NCBI RefSeq assembly: GCF_022448905.1
Contig: NZ_JAKVCW010000012.1
Coordinates: forward strand, 1 to 64,000
Reading direction: 5' to 3'
DNA from: Shimia sp.
Lineage (GTDB): Bacteria; Pseudomonadota; Alphaproteobacteria; Rhodobacterales; Rhodobacteraceae
DNA: 64,000 bases
The translations under genes and the position numbers were made by a program. The notes under the pieces are model-generated. The model was not told the origin of the DNA, made no database searches, and worked only from the letters and a program-made list of their open reading frames with translations. Shown piece by piece: positions 18,236 to 26,464 of the stretch; position 1 is the first letter of the stretch; every line of letters starts with the position of its first letter.

Positions 18236-18265
18236 CGAGCTGATTTAGGTGTTGTCTTATTTGTC

Positions 18266-19264
18266 ATGAACACACGCTCCCCAATTCCTTTTGATCCCGC
18301 CCAATCGCAAACGGTGAAACGCAATGCTTTTGGCGAAATCTTTCATCTGCTGAAATTGACGGGAACATTTTATTGCCAATCACGGCTTAAAGCGCCTTGG
18401 GGCATTGCCGTACCCGCCATGCCAGACGTCATGACATTTCTTGTGGTCACGCGGGGCCAATGCTACCTGCGCCAAAGCAGTGCGCCGGATATGGCGTTGG
18501 CGCAGGGCGATTTTCTACTGTTGACCGCTGGCAAAGCGCATGAAGTGCTCAGCGACCCAAATTGTACAGCAACCCCTCTTGATCAGTTGCCCGTTGAGCC
18601 TGTGTCTGAGGTGTACGAAACGCTGTCCTTTGGCGGCGGCGGCGAAACAACGCAACTCATGTATGGTGTGATGCGGCCGGATCATGCTGCAAGCAGTATC
18701 TTGATGGCGCTGCTGCCGGATCAACTGCACATCAGCCGTTGGTCTCAAAGCAGCACGGCTTGGCTACAAGGGACGATGCAATTCATCGCAGATGAGGCGC
18801 AAGAGCAGCGCCCGGGCGGAGAAATGGTGATCACGCGGCTTGCAGATGTGTTGGTGATCGAAGCCATCCGCACATGGCTCAACACGCGCGGCGGCGTGGA
18901 AAGCGGCTGGGTTCGTGCTGTACGGGATCCGCAGATTGGCCGGGCATTGGTGCAGATTCATCAGTACCCTGACAAAGACTGGAGCGTGCACTCTCTGGCT
19001 CAGGCGGCAGGCATGTCCCATTCTGCGTTCTCGGCAAAGTTCACGAACCTAATTGATATGTCCGTGAAACGCTATCTCACTATGTGGCGCATGCATCTGG
19101 CACGGGACCATCTGTTGCGCACCACACAGCCCATCAGCGCCATTGCAGCCGAACTAGGGTACTCTTCTGAACCGACTTTTCATCGGGCGTTCAAACGCGT
19201 GTTTGGCATTCCGCCGGGCGCCGTGCGCCGCCATGCCGATCGCCGGGAAACGGATGCAAACTAG
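18266..19264 (+). CDS. AraC-family transcriptional regulator with cupin sensor domain
   Basis: This 332-residue regulator has an N-terminal cupin domain (about residues 10-190; VVTRGQCYL...LAQGDFLLLTAGKAHEV) and a C-terminal pair of helix-turn-helix motifs (about residues 225-325; WSVHSLAQAAGMSHSAFSAKF and ISAIAAELGYSSEPTFHRAF). Such proteins sense small molecules or stress and activate neighbouring genes. It probably controls the divergent DUF4345-like gene. No ligand can be inferred. No clear Shine-Dalgarno sequence precedes the ATG. Confidence 0.9.
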   Translation: MNTRSPIPFDPAQSQTVKRNAFGEIFHLLKLTGTFYCQSRLKAPWGIAVPAMPDVMTFLVVTRGQCYLRQSSAPDMALAQGDFLLLTAGKAHEVLSDPNCTATPLDQLPVEPVSEVYETLSFGGGGETTQLMYGVMRPDHAASSILMALLPDQLHISRWSQSSTAWLQGTMQFIADEAQEQRPGGEMVITRLADVLVIEAIRTWLNTRGGVESGWVRAVRDPQIGRALVQIHQYPDKDWSVHSLAQAAGMSHSAFSAKFTNLIDMSVKRYLTMWRMHLARDHLLRTTQPISAIAAELGYSSEPTFHRAFKRVFGIPPGAVRRHADRRETDAN

Positions 19265-19313
19265 TCCCTGCGACAAGAGTGTCCGTTGACGATTTCCACA
19301 AACGGGCGCAAAG

Positions 19314-19330
19314 CTGACAAAACAAGTCAG
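19314..19330. promoter_or_regulatory. Palindromic box (copy 1) upstream of the di-heme peroxidase
   Basis: CTGACAAAACAAGTCAG is a palindrome TGAC-N7-GTCA extended by one C-G pair, 15 bases before the ATG at 19346. Fifteen of its 17 bases recur upstream of the imelysin gene at 20554-20570, and ATGAG follows two bases after both copies. It resembles the type of iron-responsive palindrome predicted in Rhodobacterales (Iron-Rhodo-box), though I cannot check the published consensus. Confidence 0.65.
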
Positions 19331-19345
19331 AAATGAGACACCCAA

Positions 19346-20473
19346 ATGTATCGCTCTCTCGCCATTGCATGTGTGCTCGCCTCCTCGCCAGTTTTGGCGG
19401 AAGACGTCCCCACCACCCTAGAAGCCCTCGGAGAACGTCTGTTCTTTGACGTGAACCTATCGGCCAACCGCACGCAATCCTGTGCCACCTGCCACGATCC
19501 GGAGTATGGCTTTGCCGATCCACGCGGCATGGCCTCGATTGGCGATGACGGTCACTCTCTTGGGGACCGCAACGCGCCCAGCGCCGCCTACGCCAGCTTC
19601 ACTCCGGAGTTTCACAAAAACGCAGATGGCATTTGGGCGGGCGGTCAGTTTTGGGATGGCCGCGCCAACCGCTTGGAAGATCAAGCTGGTGGTCCGCCGC
19701 TCAACCCCATCGAGATGGGTATGGCTGACGAAGCCGCCGTTATCGCCCGCCTGCTGGAAGATCCGGTCTACACCCAAGCCTTCCCGGCACTGTTTGACGA
19801 CGACGTCTTAGGCGATCCCCAATCCGGCTACACCGCCATGACCGACGCCATCGCCGCCTTTGAACGCACCGAAGTTTTCTCGCCGTTTGACAGTAAATAC
19901 GACCGCTTCCTGCGCGGAGAGGTCGAATTGACCCGCGAAGAGGACCTCGGCCGTGTGCTGTTCTTCTCTGAGCAGTTCACCAACTGTAACCTCTGCCACC
20001 AGCTTGGAAAGAGCCAGCTGGACCCGCAGGAGACCTTCACCAACTACGAATATCACAACATTGGCGTGCCGGAGAATCTGGCCCTACGTGATCTGAACGG
20101 CGTGACGCATGGCACCGTGGATACCGGCCTCGCCGCCCACCCCGACATGGACGGCAACCCAACCCTGCGTGGCAAATTCAAAACACCGACCCTGCGCAAC
20201 GTGGCGGTCACTGGCCCGTATATGCACAACGGCGTGTTTGAAGATCTCCGCACTGTGGTGCTGTTCTACAATCAATTTAATACCACCGACGTAAAGCGCC
20301 ACACCAACCCGGAAACCGGCGAGACCTTCCGCATGCCCGCAGTGCCCGCAACCTTAGCAGTGGAAGAACTCACCCACGGCCCGGCCTTGGATGATCGACG
20401 GGTCGATGCCATTGTCGCTTTCCTCAAAACTCTGACTGATGCACGCTACGAACACCTACTCGACGAGCAGTAA
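19346..20473 (+). CDS. Di-heme cytochrome c peroxidase family protein (MauG/CcpA superfamily)
   Basis: This 375-residue periplasmic protein has a signal peptide ending near SSPVLAED and two c-type heme motifs: CATCH at 46-50 and CNLCH at 214-218. This is the two-domain layout of bacterial cytochrome c peroxidases. Conserved GQFWDGRA and TLRNVAVTGPYMHNG segments are present. Family members reduce H2O2 or oxidise protein targets. It is the first gene of a cluster with two imelysins and a second di-heme protein, which suggests a role in iron redox or uptake (inference). It carries its own copy of the promoter palindrome. Confidence 0.93.
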   Translation: MYRSLAIACVLASSPVLAEDVPTTLEALGERLFFDVNLSANRTQSCATCHDPEYGFADPRGMASIGDDGHSLGDRNAPSAAYASFTPEFHKNADGIWAGGQFWDGRANRLEDQAGGPPLNPIEMGMADEAAVIARLLEDPVYTQAFPALFDDDVLGDPQSGYTAMTDAIAAFERTEVFSPFDSKYDRFLRGEVELTREEDLGRVLFFSEQFTNCNLCHQLGKSQLDPQETFTNYEYHNIGVPENLALRDLNGVTHGTVDTGLAAHPDMDGNPTLRGKFKTPTLRNVAVTGPYMHNGVFEDLRTVVLFYNQFNTTDVKRHTNPETGETFRMPAVPATLAVEELTHGPALDDRRVDAIVAFLKTLTDARYEHLLDEQ

Positions 20474-20553
20474 CCTCTATTTTCTATACACTTTTGGATG
20501 CGGGACATAGCGCCGCACCTAAAAGCATACAAAATTAATAAGGATTGACGAAA

Positions 20554-20570
20554 CCGACAAAACTAGTCAG
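20554..20570. promoter_or_regulatory. Palindromic box (copy 2) upstream of the first imelysin
   Basis: CCGACAAAACTAGTCAG differs from copy 1 (19314-19330) at two of 17 positions and is followed at the same spacing by ATGAG. It lies 33 bases before the imelysin ATG. A further TTGACG lies just upstream at 20545-20550. Confidence 0.65.
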
Positions 20571-20603
20571 TTATGAGCCAAATTCTCAACAGGGATGGAT
20601 TCC

Positions 20604-21863
20604 ATGACTCGTCACTTTTTAACCACTTCCGCGGCCGTGCTCGCACTGACCGCACCTGCATTTGCCGCCACCAAAGCCGATGTTGTTGCAAACTACGCCG
20701 ACATCGCCGCCGCCAAATACGAAGACAGCCTGACCACCACCAAAACGCTGCAAGCGGCCGTGAACGCGCTGATCGAAAACCCATCCGCCGAAGCACTGCA
20801 CAACGCTCAGGGCGCATGGCTGGCTTCCCGCGTGCCATATCAGCAGACCGAAGTGTACCGCTTTGGCAATGCCATCGTGGACGATTGGGAAGGCAAAGTG
20901 AACGCTTGGCCACTGGACGAAGGCCTGATCGATTATGTGGACGCCGATTACGGTGGCCCAACTGATGAAAACCCGCTGGCCGCGCTGAACATCGTTGCAA
21001 ATCCTTCTTTCGAAGTTGCCGGTGAAACCATCGACGCTGCTGACATCACCCCAGCCCTGCTGGAAAGCCTGCACGAAGCGGACGGCGTAGAAGCCAACGT
21101 TGCGACCGGCTACCACGCCATCGAATTCCTGCTCTGGGGCCAGGACAAAAACGGCCACAACCACGGCGCAGGTGACCGCCCTTGGACTGACTTCGCAGCC
21201 GGCGACGCCTGCACCGGCGACAACTGTGACCGTCGCGCCGCCTACCTGAAAGCTGCCACCGACCTCTTGGTTTCCGATCTGGAATTCATGGCGGCGCAGT
21301 GGTCCGCAGACGGCGAAGCCCGTTCTACCGTAACCGGCGACGCAGACGCTGGCCTCGTGGCCATTCTGACCGGCATGGGCTCCCTGTCCTACGGTGAGCA
21401 AGCTGGTGAGCGTATGCGCCTTGGCCTGCTGCTGAACGACCCAGAAGAAGAGCACGATTGCTTCTCTGACAACACCCACAACAGCCACTACTACGACGGT
21501 CTGGGCATCCAGAACGTGTACCTGGGCGAATATGTGCGTGTGGACGGCTCCCTCGTGTCTGGCCCCTCCGTGTCTGACCTGGTGGCAGAAGTGAACGCCG
21601 ATCTGGACGCAGAGCTGCAAGGCAAGCTCTCCACCACCATGATGTCCCTCGGCCGCATCAAAACCGCTGCGGAATCCGGCTTCTCTTATGACCAGATGCT
21701 GGAGCGCGGCAACGAAGCTGGTGAAGCACTGGTGATGGGTGGCGTAAACGGTCTGGTCGATCAGACCAAATCCATCGAAGCCGCTGTAAAAGCTCTGGGC
21801 CTCGACAGCCTCGCGTTTGAAGGCTCCGACAGCCTCGACAACCCGGATGCCGTTTTCGAGTAA
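20604..21863 (+). CDS. Imelysin family protein (peptidase M75 / IrpA-like)
   Basis: This 419-residue exported protein has a signal peptide (TSAAVLALTAPAFA) and the imelysin hallmark GxHxxE intact at 169-174 (GYHAIE, followed by FLLWG). Imelysins such as IrpA and the EfeO/EfeM relatives are periplasmic or surface proteins linked to iron uptake, and the GxHxxE site is a likely metal site. The internal cysteines in GDACTGDNCD and the acidic EEEHDCFSDNTH segment could also bind metal. The ATG at 20604 is preceded by AGGG at good spacing. A second imelysin lies 1.6 kb downstream. Confidence 0.94.
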   Translation: MTRHFLTTSAAVLALTAPAFAATKADVVANYADIAAAKYEDSLTTTKTLQAAVNALIENPSAEALHNAQGAWLASRVPYQQTEVYRFGNAIVDDWEGKVNAWPLDEGLIDYVDADYGGPTDENPLAALNIVANPSFEVAGETIDAADITPALLESLHEADGVEANVATGYHAIEFLLWGQDKNGHNHGAGDRPWTDFAAGDACTGDNCDRRAAYLKAATDLLVSDLEFMAAQWSADGEARSTVTGDADAGLVAILTGMGSLSYGEQAGERMRLGLLLNDPEEEHDCFSDNTHNSHYYDGLGIQNVYLGEYVRVDGSLVSGPSVSDLVAEVNADLDAELQGKLSTTMMSLGRIKTAAESGFSYDQMLERGNEAGEALVMGGVNGLVDQTKSIEAAVKALGLDSLAFEGSDSLDNPDAVFE

Positions 21864-21888
21864 ATTGGCCTCAAGCCAATAAGACTTC

Positions 21889-21918
21889 AAAGGGGCGGCC
21901 ATCCCGCCGCCCCTTTTT
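21889..21918 (+). terminator. Intrinsic terminator inside the iron cluster
   Basis: AAAGGGGCGGC at 21889-21899 pairs perfectly with GCCGCCCCTTT at 21906-21916, loop CATCCC, followed by more T. It sits between the first imelysin and the di-heme oxidoreductase only 72 bases apart, so it probably attenuates rather than fully separates the downstream genes. Confidence 0.88.
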
Positions 21919-21935
21919 CTATTCCAAGGCCAGCC

Positions 21936-23447
21936 ATGCGAACTTCCTCAGCCACGGTCTTCTGCGCACTCTTCGCCACCTCTGCGGCACTCGCATTAGA
22001 TGACCGTCACCTCAACGTGGTGCCCCGCACCAACGCCGAGACACAGCGCATTGAAGGTGTCACAGCCGTCCCAACCGATTTCTCAAAACCACAGAAGTTT
22101 GAGTCCCACCCTGGCGGCGCTGCGACCGTTCCGGCGCGCAATGACGCCTTTGCCTTCAAACAGCCCTCCGCCAATCTCAGCAAAGAAGACGGCCTGACCT
22201 TCCGCATGGGCGAAGCGATGTTTGATAAGCTCTGGGTGTCCTCGCCCAGCTCCACACTGGCCTCCGACGGACTTGGCCCGCTCTACAACGCCCGCAATTG
22301 CCTGGGCTGCCATCAGAAATCCGGGCGTGGTCACGCCCCGGATGGCCCAAACGACGACGCGCTGTCTTTCGCCATTAAGCTGGCCATTCCCGGGCAGCAG
22401 GCTGATCAGATCTACGAAATCGAAGACTTTCTCGCCACGCGGCCAGAGCCAACCTACGGCTCCCAAATCCAGGACTTCAACCTGCCCGGCCACCCCGCCG
22501 AAGCCCGAATCGAAGTTTCTTTCGAAGAGTTCGACGTCGCGCTGTCCGGCGGCGAGACTGCCACTTTGCGGCGCCCCTCTTATGCGCTGCAAGACCTTGG
22601 CTATGGCCCCCTTCACCCTGATGTGATGGTCAGCCCGCGCGTCGCACCGCAAATGATTGGCCTTGGCCTTCTAGACGCCATTCCCGCCGAAGACATTCTC
22701 GCAAACGCCGATCCAAACGACACTGATGGCGATGGCATCTCCGGCCGTCCCAACATCACCTGGTCGGTTGAATATCAACGCCCGATGCTGGGCCGCTTTG
22801 GCCTCAAAGCTGCCGCGCCAACCCTACGCCAACAATCCGCCGCGGCCTTTGCTGCCGACATTGGAATCTCAACTCCGCTGTTTGAAGCGGGTCATGGCGA
22901 TTGCACCACCGCGCAGGTCGAGTGCATCAACGCCCCCCACGGAGACGGCGACGTGCGCGTCTTTGAAGTTGACGAAATTGGCCTCGACCTTGTGACCTTC
23001 TACAGCGCCAACCTCGCTGTGCCCGCCCGCCGCGACGTGGACGACCCCGAGGTGTTGCGCGGCAAAGAAGTCTTCCACACCACCGGATGCGCGTCCTGCC
23101 ACACGCCGTCTTTTGTGACCCACCGCCTTGAAGACCAGCCCGCCCAAAGCTTTCAGCTAATCTGGCCCTACACCGACTTGTTGTTGCATGACATGGGGCC
23201 GGATCTGGCCGACAACCGCCCCGAAGGCCGTGCCACCGGCCAGGAATGGCGCACACCACCACTCTGGGGCATTGGCCTCACCGGTCAGGTTTCCGGCCAC
23301 ACGCAATTCCTGCACGACGGCCGCGCCCGCAGTATCCTCGAAGCCATCCTCTGGCACGGCGGCGAAGCGGAAGGTCAAAAAACCAAAGTGATCGACATGC
23401 CACCCGCCGATCGTACCGCCCTCATACGTTTTCTGGAGAGTCTCTAA
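21936..23447 (+). CDS. Di-heme oxidoreductase family protein (DUF1111 type)
   Basis: This 503-residue exported c-type cytochrome has a signal peptide (ALFATSAALA) and two heme motifs: CLGCH at 122-126 and CASCH at 385-389. A calcium-loop-like DTDGDGISG (262-270) lies between them. The long spacing and the C-terminal TPPLWGIGLTG and FLHDGRA segments fit the DHOR family, once called thiol oxidoreductases. In many proteobacteria this gene sits between two imelysin genes, as here. A role in oxidising or reducing iron or its carrier is inferred. It is followed after three bases by the second imelysin. Confidence 0.9.
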   Translation: MRTSSATVFCALFATSAALALDDRHLNVVPRTNAETQRIEGVTAVPTDFSKPQKFESHPGGAATVPARNDAFAFKQPSANLSKEDGLTFRMGEAMFDKLWVSSPSSTLASDGLGPLYNARNCLGCHQKSGRGHAPDGPNDDALSFAIKLAIPGQQADQIYEIEDFLATRPEPTYGSQIQDFNLPGHPAEARIEVSFEEFDVALSGGETATLRRPSYALQDLGYGPLHPDVMVSPRVAPQMIGLGLLDAIPAEDILANADPNDTDGDGISGRPNITWSVEYQRPMLGRFGLKAAAPTLRQQSAAAFAADIGISTPLFEAGHGDCTTAQVECINAPHGDGDVRVFEVDEIGLDLVTFYSANLAVPARRDVDDPEVLRGKEVFHTTGCASCHTPSFVTHRLEDQPAQSFQLIWPYTDLLLHDMGPDLADNRPEGRATGQEWRTPPLWGIGLTGQVSGHTQFLHDGRARSILEAILWHGGEAEGQKTKVIDMPPADRTALIRFLESL

Positions 23448-23450
23448 CCC

Positions 23451-24467
23451 ATGCGCATGATCGCCTTTGCCGCCTCGCTGCTTCTGTCCACACCGGTTTG
23501 GGCCCAAGATTCCGCCGCCCTTGTGGACACGGCAATCACCGATCACATCCTGCCCGGCTTCACGTCCTTGGCCAACGCTTCCGAAGCTTTGAAATCCGCC
23601 GCCGCCACCGACTGCCGCAGCGACTCCGAGGCCCTCCGTACCGCCTACCACAAAGGCTTTGACGCCTGGATGGCGGTCAATCACCTGCGCTTTGGCCCTA
23701 CTGAGGCCGACGAACGCGCCTTTGCCCTCGCCTTTTGGCCCGACACCAAAGGGTTTACGCCCAAATCCCTCTCTAAGTTGATTGCTGCCGAAGACCCGGT
23801 AGTCGCTGATCCAGCTGAGTTTTCTGAAGTCTCTGTAGCGGCACGCGGCTTTTTTGCCATGGAGTTCCTGCTCTACGACGACCGCATCAGCCAACTCGGA
23901 GACGACGCCTACCGTTGCTCTTTGATCCAGGCGGTTGCCAATGACATCAACCGCAATGCCGACGCCATTCTGACAGATTGGCAATCCACCTATGCCACCC
24001 TGATGCGCACGCCCTCCCCAGAAGGACCCTACACGACAGACCTCGCTGCCGTTGCCGAGTTGTTCAAAGCCCTCGACACAGGTTTGCAATTCAACGAGGA
24101 AGCCCGTCTTGGCCGTCCATTGGGCACTTTTGACAAACCCCGTCCCCGTCGCGCCGAAGCGCGTCGATCCGGACGCAGTCTGCAAAATATCTCGGTGTCG
24201 CTTTCCTCTCTGGAGCAACTCGCATCAATACTGTCTGCGCAATCGCCTTCCCCTTCGGACAATCTCACCGCCGCTTTTGAGAGCGCACTTTCACACGCGG
24301 AAGAGTTACAAGACGATCCCGTATTCGCCGGTGTTTCTGACATCCAAGGACGCCTGCGCGTCGAAATCCTGCAGCAATACATCGGCAACATCCGCGACAT
24401 CGTCTTGCAGGAACTTGGCCCAGCCCTCGACGTCACAGCGGGCTTCAACGCACTGGACGGCGACTGA
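23451..24467 (+). CDS. Imelysin family protein, second copy, altered metal motif
   Basis: This 338-residue exported protein has a signal peptide (IAFAASLLLSTPVWA). The region aligned with GxHxxE reads GFFAME at 133-138, so glycine and glutamate are kept but the histidine is phenylalanine. It is shorter than the first imelysin (419 residues). It sits between the di-heme oxidoreductase and the DUF1513 gene, whose ATG overlaps its TGA by one base, so all three are likely co-translated. It may have lost metal binding at that site and serve as a partner or scaffold (inference). Confidence 0.88.
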   Translation: MRMIAFAASLLLSTPVWAQDSAALVDTAITDHILPGFTSLANASEALKSAAATDCRSDSEALRTAYHKGFDAWMAVNHLRFGPTEADERAFALAFWPDTKGFTPKSLSKLIAAEDPVVADPAEFSEVSVAARGFFAMEFLLYDDRISQLGDDAYRCSLIQAVANDINRNADAILTDWQSTYATLMRTPSPEGPYTTDLAAVAELFKALDTGLQFNEEARLGRPLGTFDKPRPRRAEARRSGRSLQNISVSLSSLEQLASILSAQSPSPSDNLTAAFESALSHAEELQDDPVFAGVSDIQGRLRVEILQQYIGNIRDIVLQELGPALDVTAGFNALDGD

Positions 24468-25537
24468 TGGTCACCCGCCGCCGCATGCTTGCTGGCCTGG
24501 CCGCCACCAGCCTTTTGCCCAGCGCAGGCTGGAGCAGCGTTGGCACACCTGACTACCTCTCGGCCGCCCGCGCCCCTGACGGCACCTTTCTGCTCGCTGG
24601 GCTAACCACCACAGGCGAGATCACCTTTACCATCCCCTTGCCCGCCCGTGGCCATACCGCCGCGGCCCATCCCGAACGTGCCGAAGCAGTCGCCTTCGCC
24701 CGTCGTCCAGGCACCTTTGCCTTGGTCATGGATTGCCGCGATGGTGCGGTCCTGAAAACCCTCACAGCTCCGGAAAGCCGCCACTTCTACGGCCACGGCA
24801 CGTTCTCTGCTGACGGCACCGCACTCTTCACGTCCGAGAATGACTATGAAGGGGGCGAGGGCGTCATTGGCGTTTGGGATGTCACCCGAAACTACGCTCG
24901 AATTGGCGAATTCTCTTCCGGCGGCGTTGGCCCGCATGACCTCAAGCTCATGCCAAATGGCAAAGCCCTTGTGGTGGCCAATGGCGGCATCGAAACCCAC
25001 CCCGACATGGGCCGCAGCAAGCTCAACATCCCGGTGATGGCACCAAACCTGAGCTATCTGAGCCCCACCGGAACCCCGCTTGAGAAGATCACACTGACTG
25101 CGGCATTGCACAAAAACTCCATCCGTCACCTCGCGGTACGTCAGGACGGTATGGTCGCCTTTGCCATGCAGTGGCAAGGCAGCAAATCCGCCACTCATCC
25201 CCTGCTTGGTCTGCACCAACGCGGCACAGAGGTGAAACTCCTCACCGCTCCGCCAAAAGCGCAACAACACCTGCAAGGCTACGCCGGCAGCGTGGCCCTC
25301 TCAAACGATGGCAACCTCGTCGCCATCACCTCGCCGCGCGGCAATGTTCTGCATGTCTTTGACACCGGAACCGGCCAGCCCAGCGCGATCCTTTCGGCAA
25401 AAGATGTCTGTGGTATTGGCCCAACATCGGATGGGTTTGTCTTCACCACCGGCACAGGCATCATCGGCACCCTACAAAGTACCACCGCGCAGCACGCCTT
25501 GCAGTGGGACAACCACCTGATCGCGATTACGCCGTAG
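24467..25537 (+). CDS. DUF1513 domain-containing exported protein
   Basis: This 356-residue protein begins with a twin-arginine-like signal (VTRRRMLAGLAATSLLPSAG), so it may be exported folded by Tat. The mature part is a beta-propeller-like repeat protein with HGTFSADGTALFTSEND, GVGPHDLKLMPNGKALVVAN and GSVALSNDGNLVAITSPRG. It ends the cluster with the imelysins and di-heme proteins, an association known for DUF1513. The biochemical function is not known. Its start overlaps the imelysin stop (TGATG). Confidence 0.88.
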   Translation: MVTRRRMLAGLAATSLLPSAGWSSVGTPDYLSAARAPDGTFLLAGLTTTGEITFTIPLPARGHTAAAHPERAEAVAFARRPGTFALVMDCRDGAVLKTLTAPESRHFYGHGTFSADGTALFTSENDYEGGEGVIGVWDVTRNYARIGEFSSGGVGPHDLKLMPNGKALVVANGGIETHPDMGRSKLNIPVMAPNLSYLSPTGTPLEKITLTAALHKNSIRHLAVRQDGMVAFAMQWQGSKSATHPLLGLHQRGTEVKLLTAPPKAQQHLQGYAGSVALSNDGNLVAITSPRGNVLHVFDTGTGQPSAILSAKDVCGIGPTSDGFVFTTGTGIIGTLQSTTAQHALQWDNHLIAITP

Positions 25538-25548
25538 CCTAAGCCGCA

Positions 25549-26307
25549 TCACACCAGCGTTTTGTCCTCAGACAAAAACAAGTCCATCACCACCGGAATC
25601 GCTTTGAACTCTAAGGCCCGCCCCTCCGGCCGCTTCTGCAACGGTTTGGTCACCCATGCGGTCCACCGCAACCACCGGCACCAACGCTGCGCCAAAGGCC
25701 AGATCGCGGCATCCGCATTGTCCCGATAGGCTACCATTGCCTCGCGCAAGCTACCCCGCATCTGCGGCGAATGCGCCGCCACATTAAACGCAAACACCAC
25801 CAAATCCCGCGCCTGTCCTACCGGCGTGTTGTTGGCGTGTTTGTAGCGCTCAAAATCCAGCAGCAACATCCGGCCATCCACTTGGCATATGTCTTTCGGA
25901 CTAGGTCTCCCATGGGCAAATCCAAGGTTATGAAACTCTGCAAGCATCTTACTTGCATCTACTAGCATTTGGATTCGCCGGGACGCATCTTCCTGTCGCT
26001 CCAAAAGCTTGCGCAAATCCAATCCGCAATCCGGCAGCACCAGAAAGTCCGGCCCTTCGGCCACCAACCGCGGCACCGGCGCCTGCACGGCGTTCATCTC
26101 GCGGTACGCCAACCGCTCGCGCTCGAACGCCTTGCGCGGATCGCCCTTTTGCAAGCGGTACCGCAACCCCAGCTGCTCCACGCGCTTAATCCAGAACACT
26201 TGGCCCTCTACTTCAATCCGCTGCACACGCGGCCCATCTTTGCGGGCTTCGGTCTCAAGCGTCGCACGCAGGTCATCGCTCGCGGTTTGGGGGGCTTTGC
26301 TATCCAT
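25549..26307 (-). CDS. Protein-kinase-like protein (lipopolysaccharide kinase InaA-like)
   Basis: This 252-residue protein has a kinase-fold outline. It has a lysine strand (VFWIKRVEQ), an ERERLAYREM helix with the partner glutamate, a hinge DFLVLPDCGLDL, a catalytic-loop equivalent GFAHGRPSPKDI, and DFE in place of DFG. The usual catalytic aspartate after HG is arginine, so the site differs from canonical kinases. Relatives act on lipopolysaccharide or are of unknown role. It is convergent with the iron cluster and not part of it. The specific function is uncertain. Confidence 0.6.
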   Translation of the reverse strand: MDSKAPQTASDDLRATLETEARKDGPRVQRIEVEGQVFWIKRVEQLGLRYRLQKGDPRKAFERERLAYREMNAVQAPVPRLVAEGPDFLVLPDCGLDLRKLLERQEDASRRIQMLVDASKMLAEFHNLGFAHGRPSPKDICQVDGRMLLLDFERYKHANNTPVGQARDLVVFAFNVAAHSPQMRGSLREAMVAYRDNADAAIWPLAQRWCRWLRWTAWVTKPLQKRPEGRALEFKAIPVVMDLFLSEDKTLV

Positions 26308-26464
26308 GGCCGATACTTAGGATGTCGCGCCCACGCCGTAAAGCCGCGCGCCCCAAGCAACCCTCTAAGCAACCCCATGCCACATTAACAACAATCCCCC
26401 ACGAAACATTGAAACACGCCGCACAAAGCCGTAAGTGCTTGTCATCAGAGACATTGAGGCACCT

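Noticed and set aside
20619-21902. 427-codon minus-strand frame opposite the imelysin gene
   Set aside because: The imelysin on the plus strand has signal peptide, motif and ribosome binding site; the antisense frame shows none.
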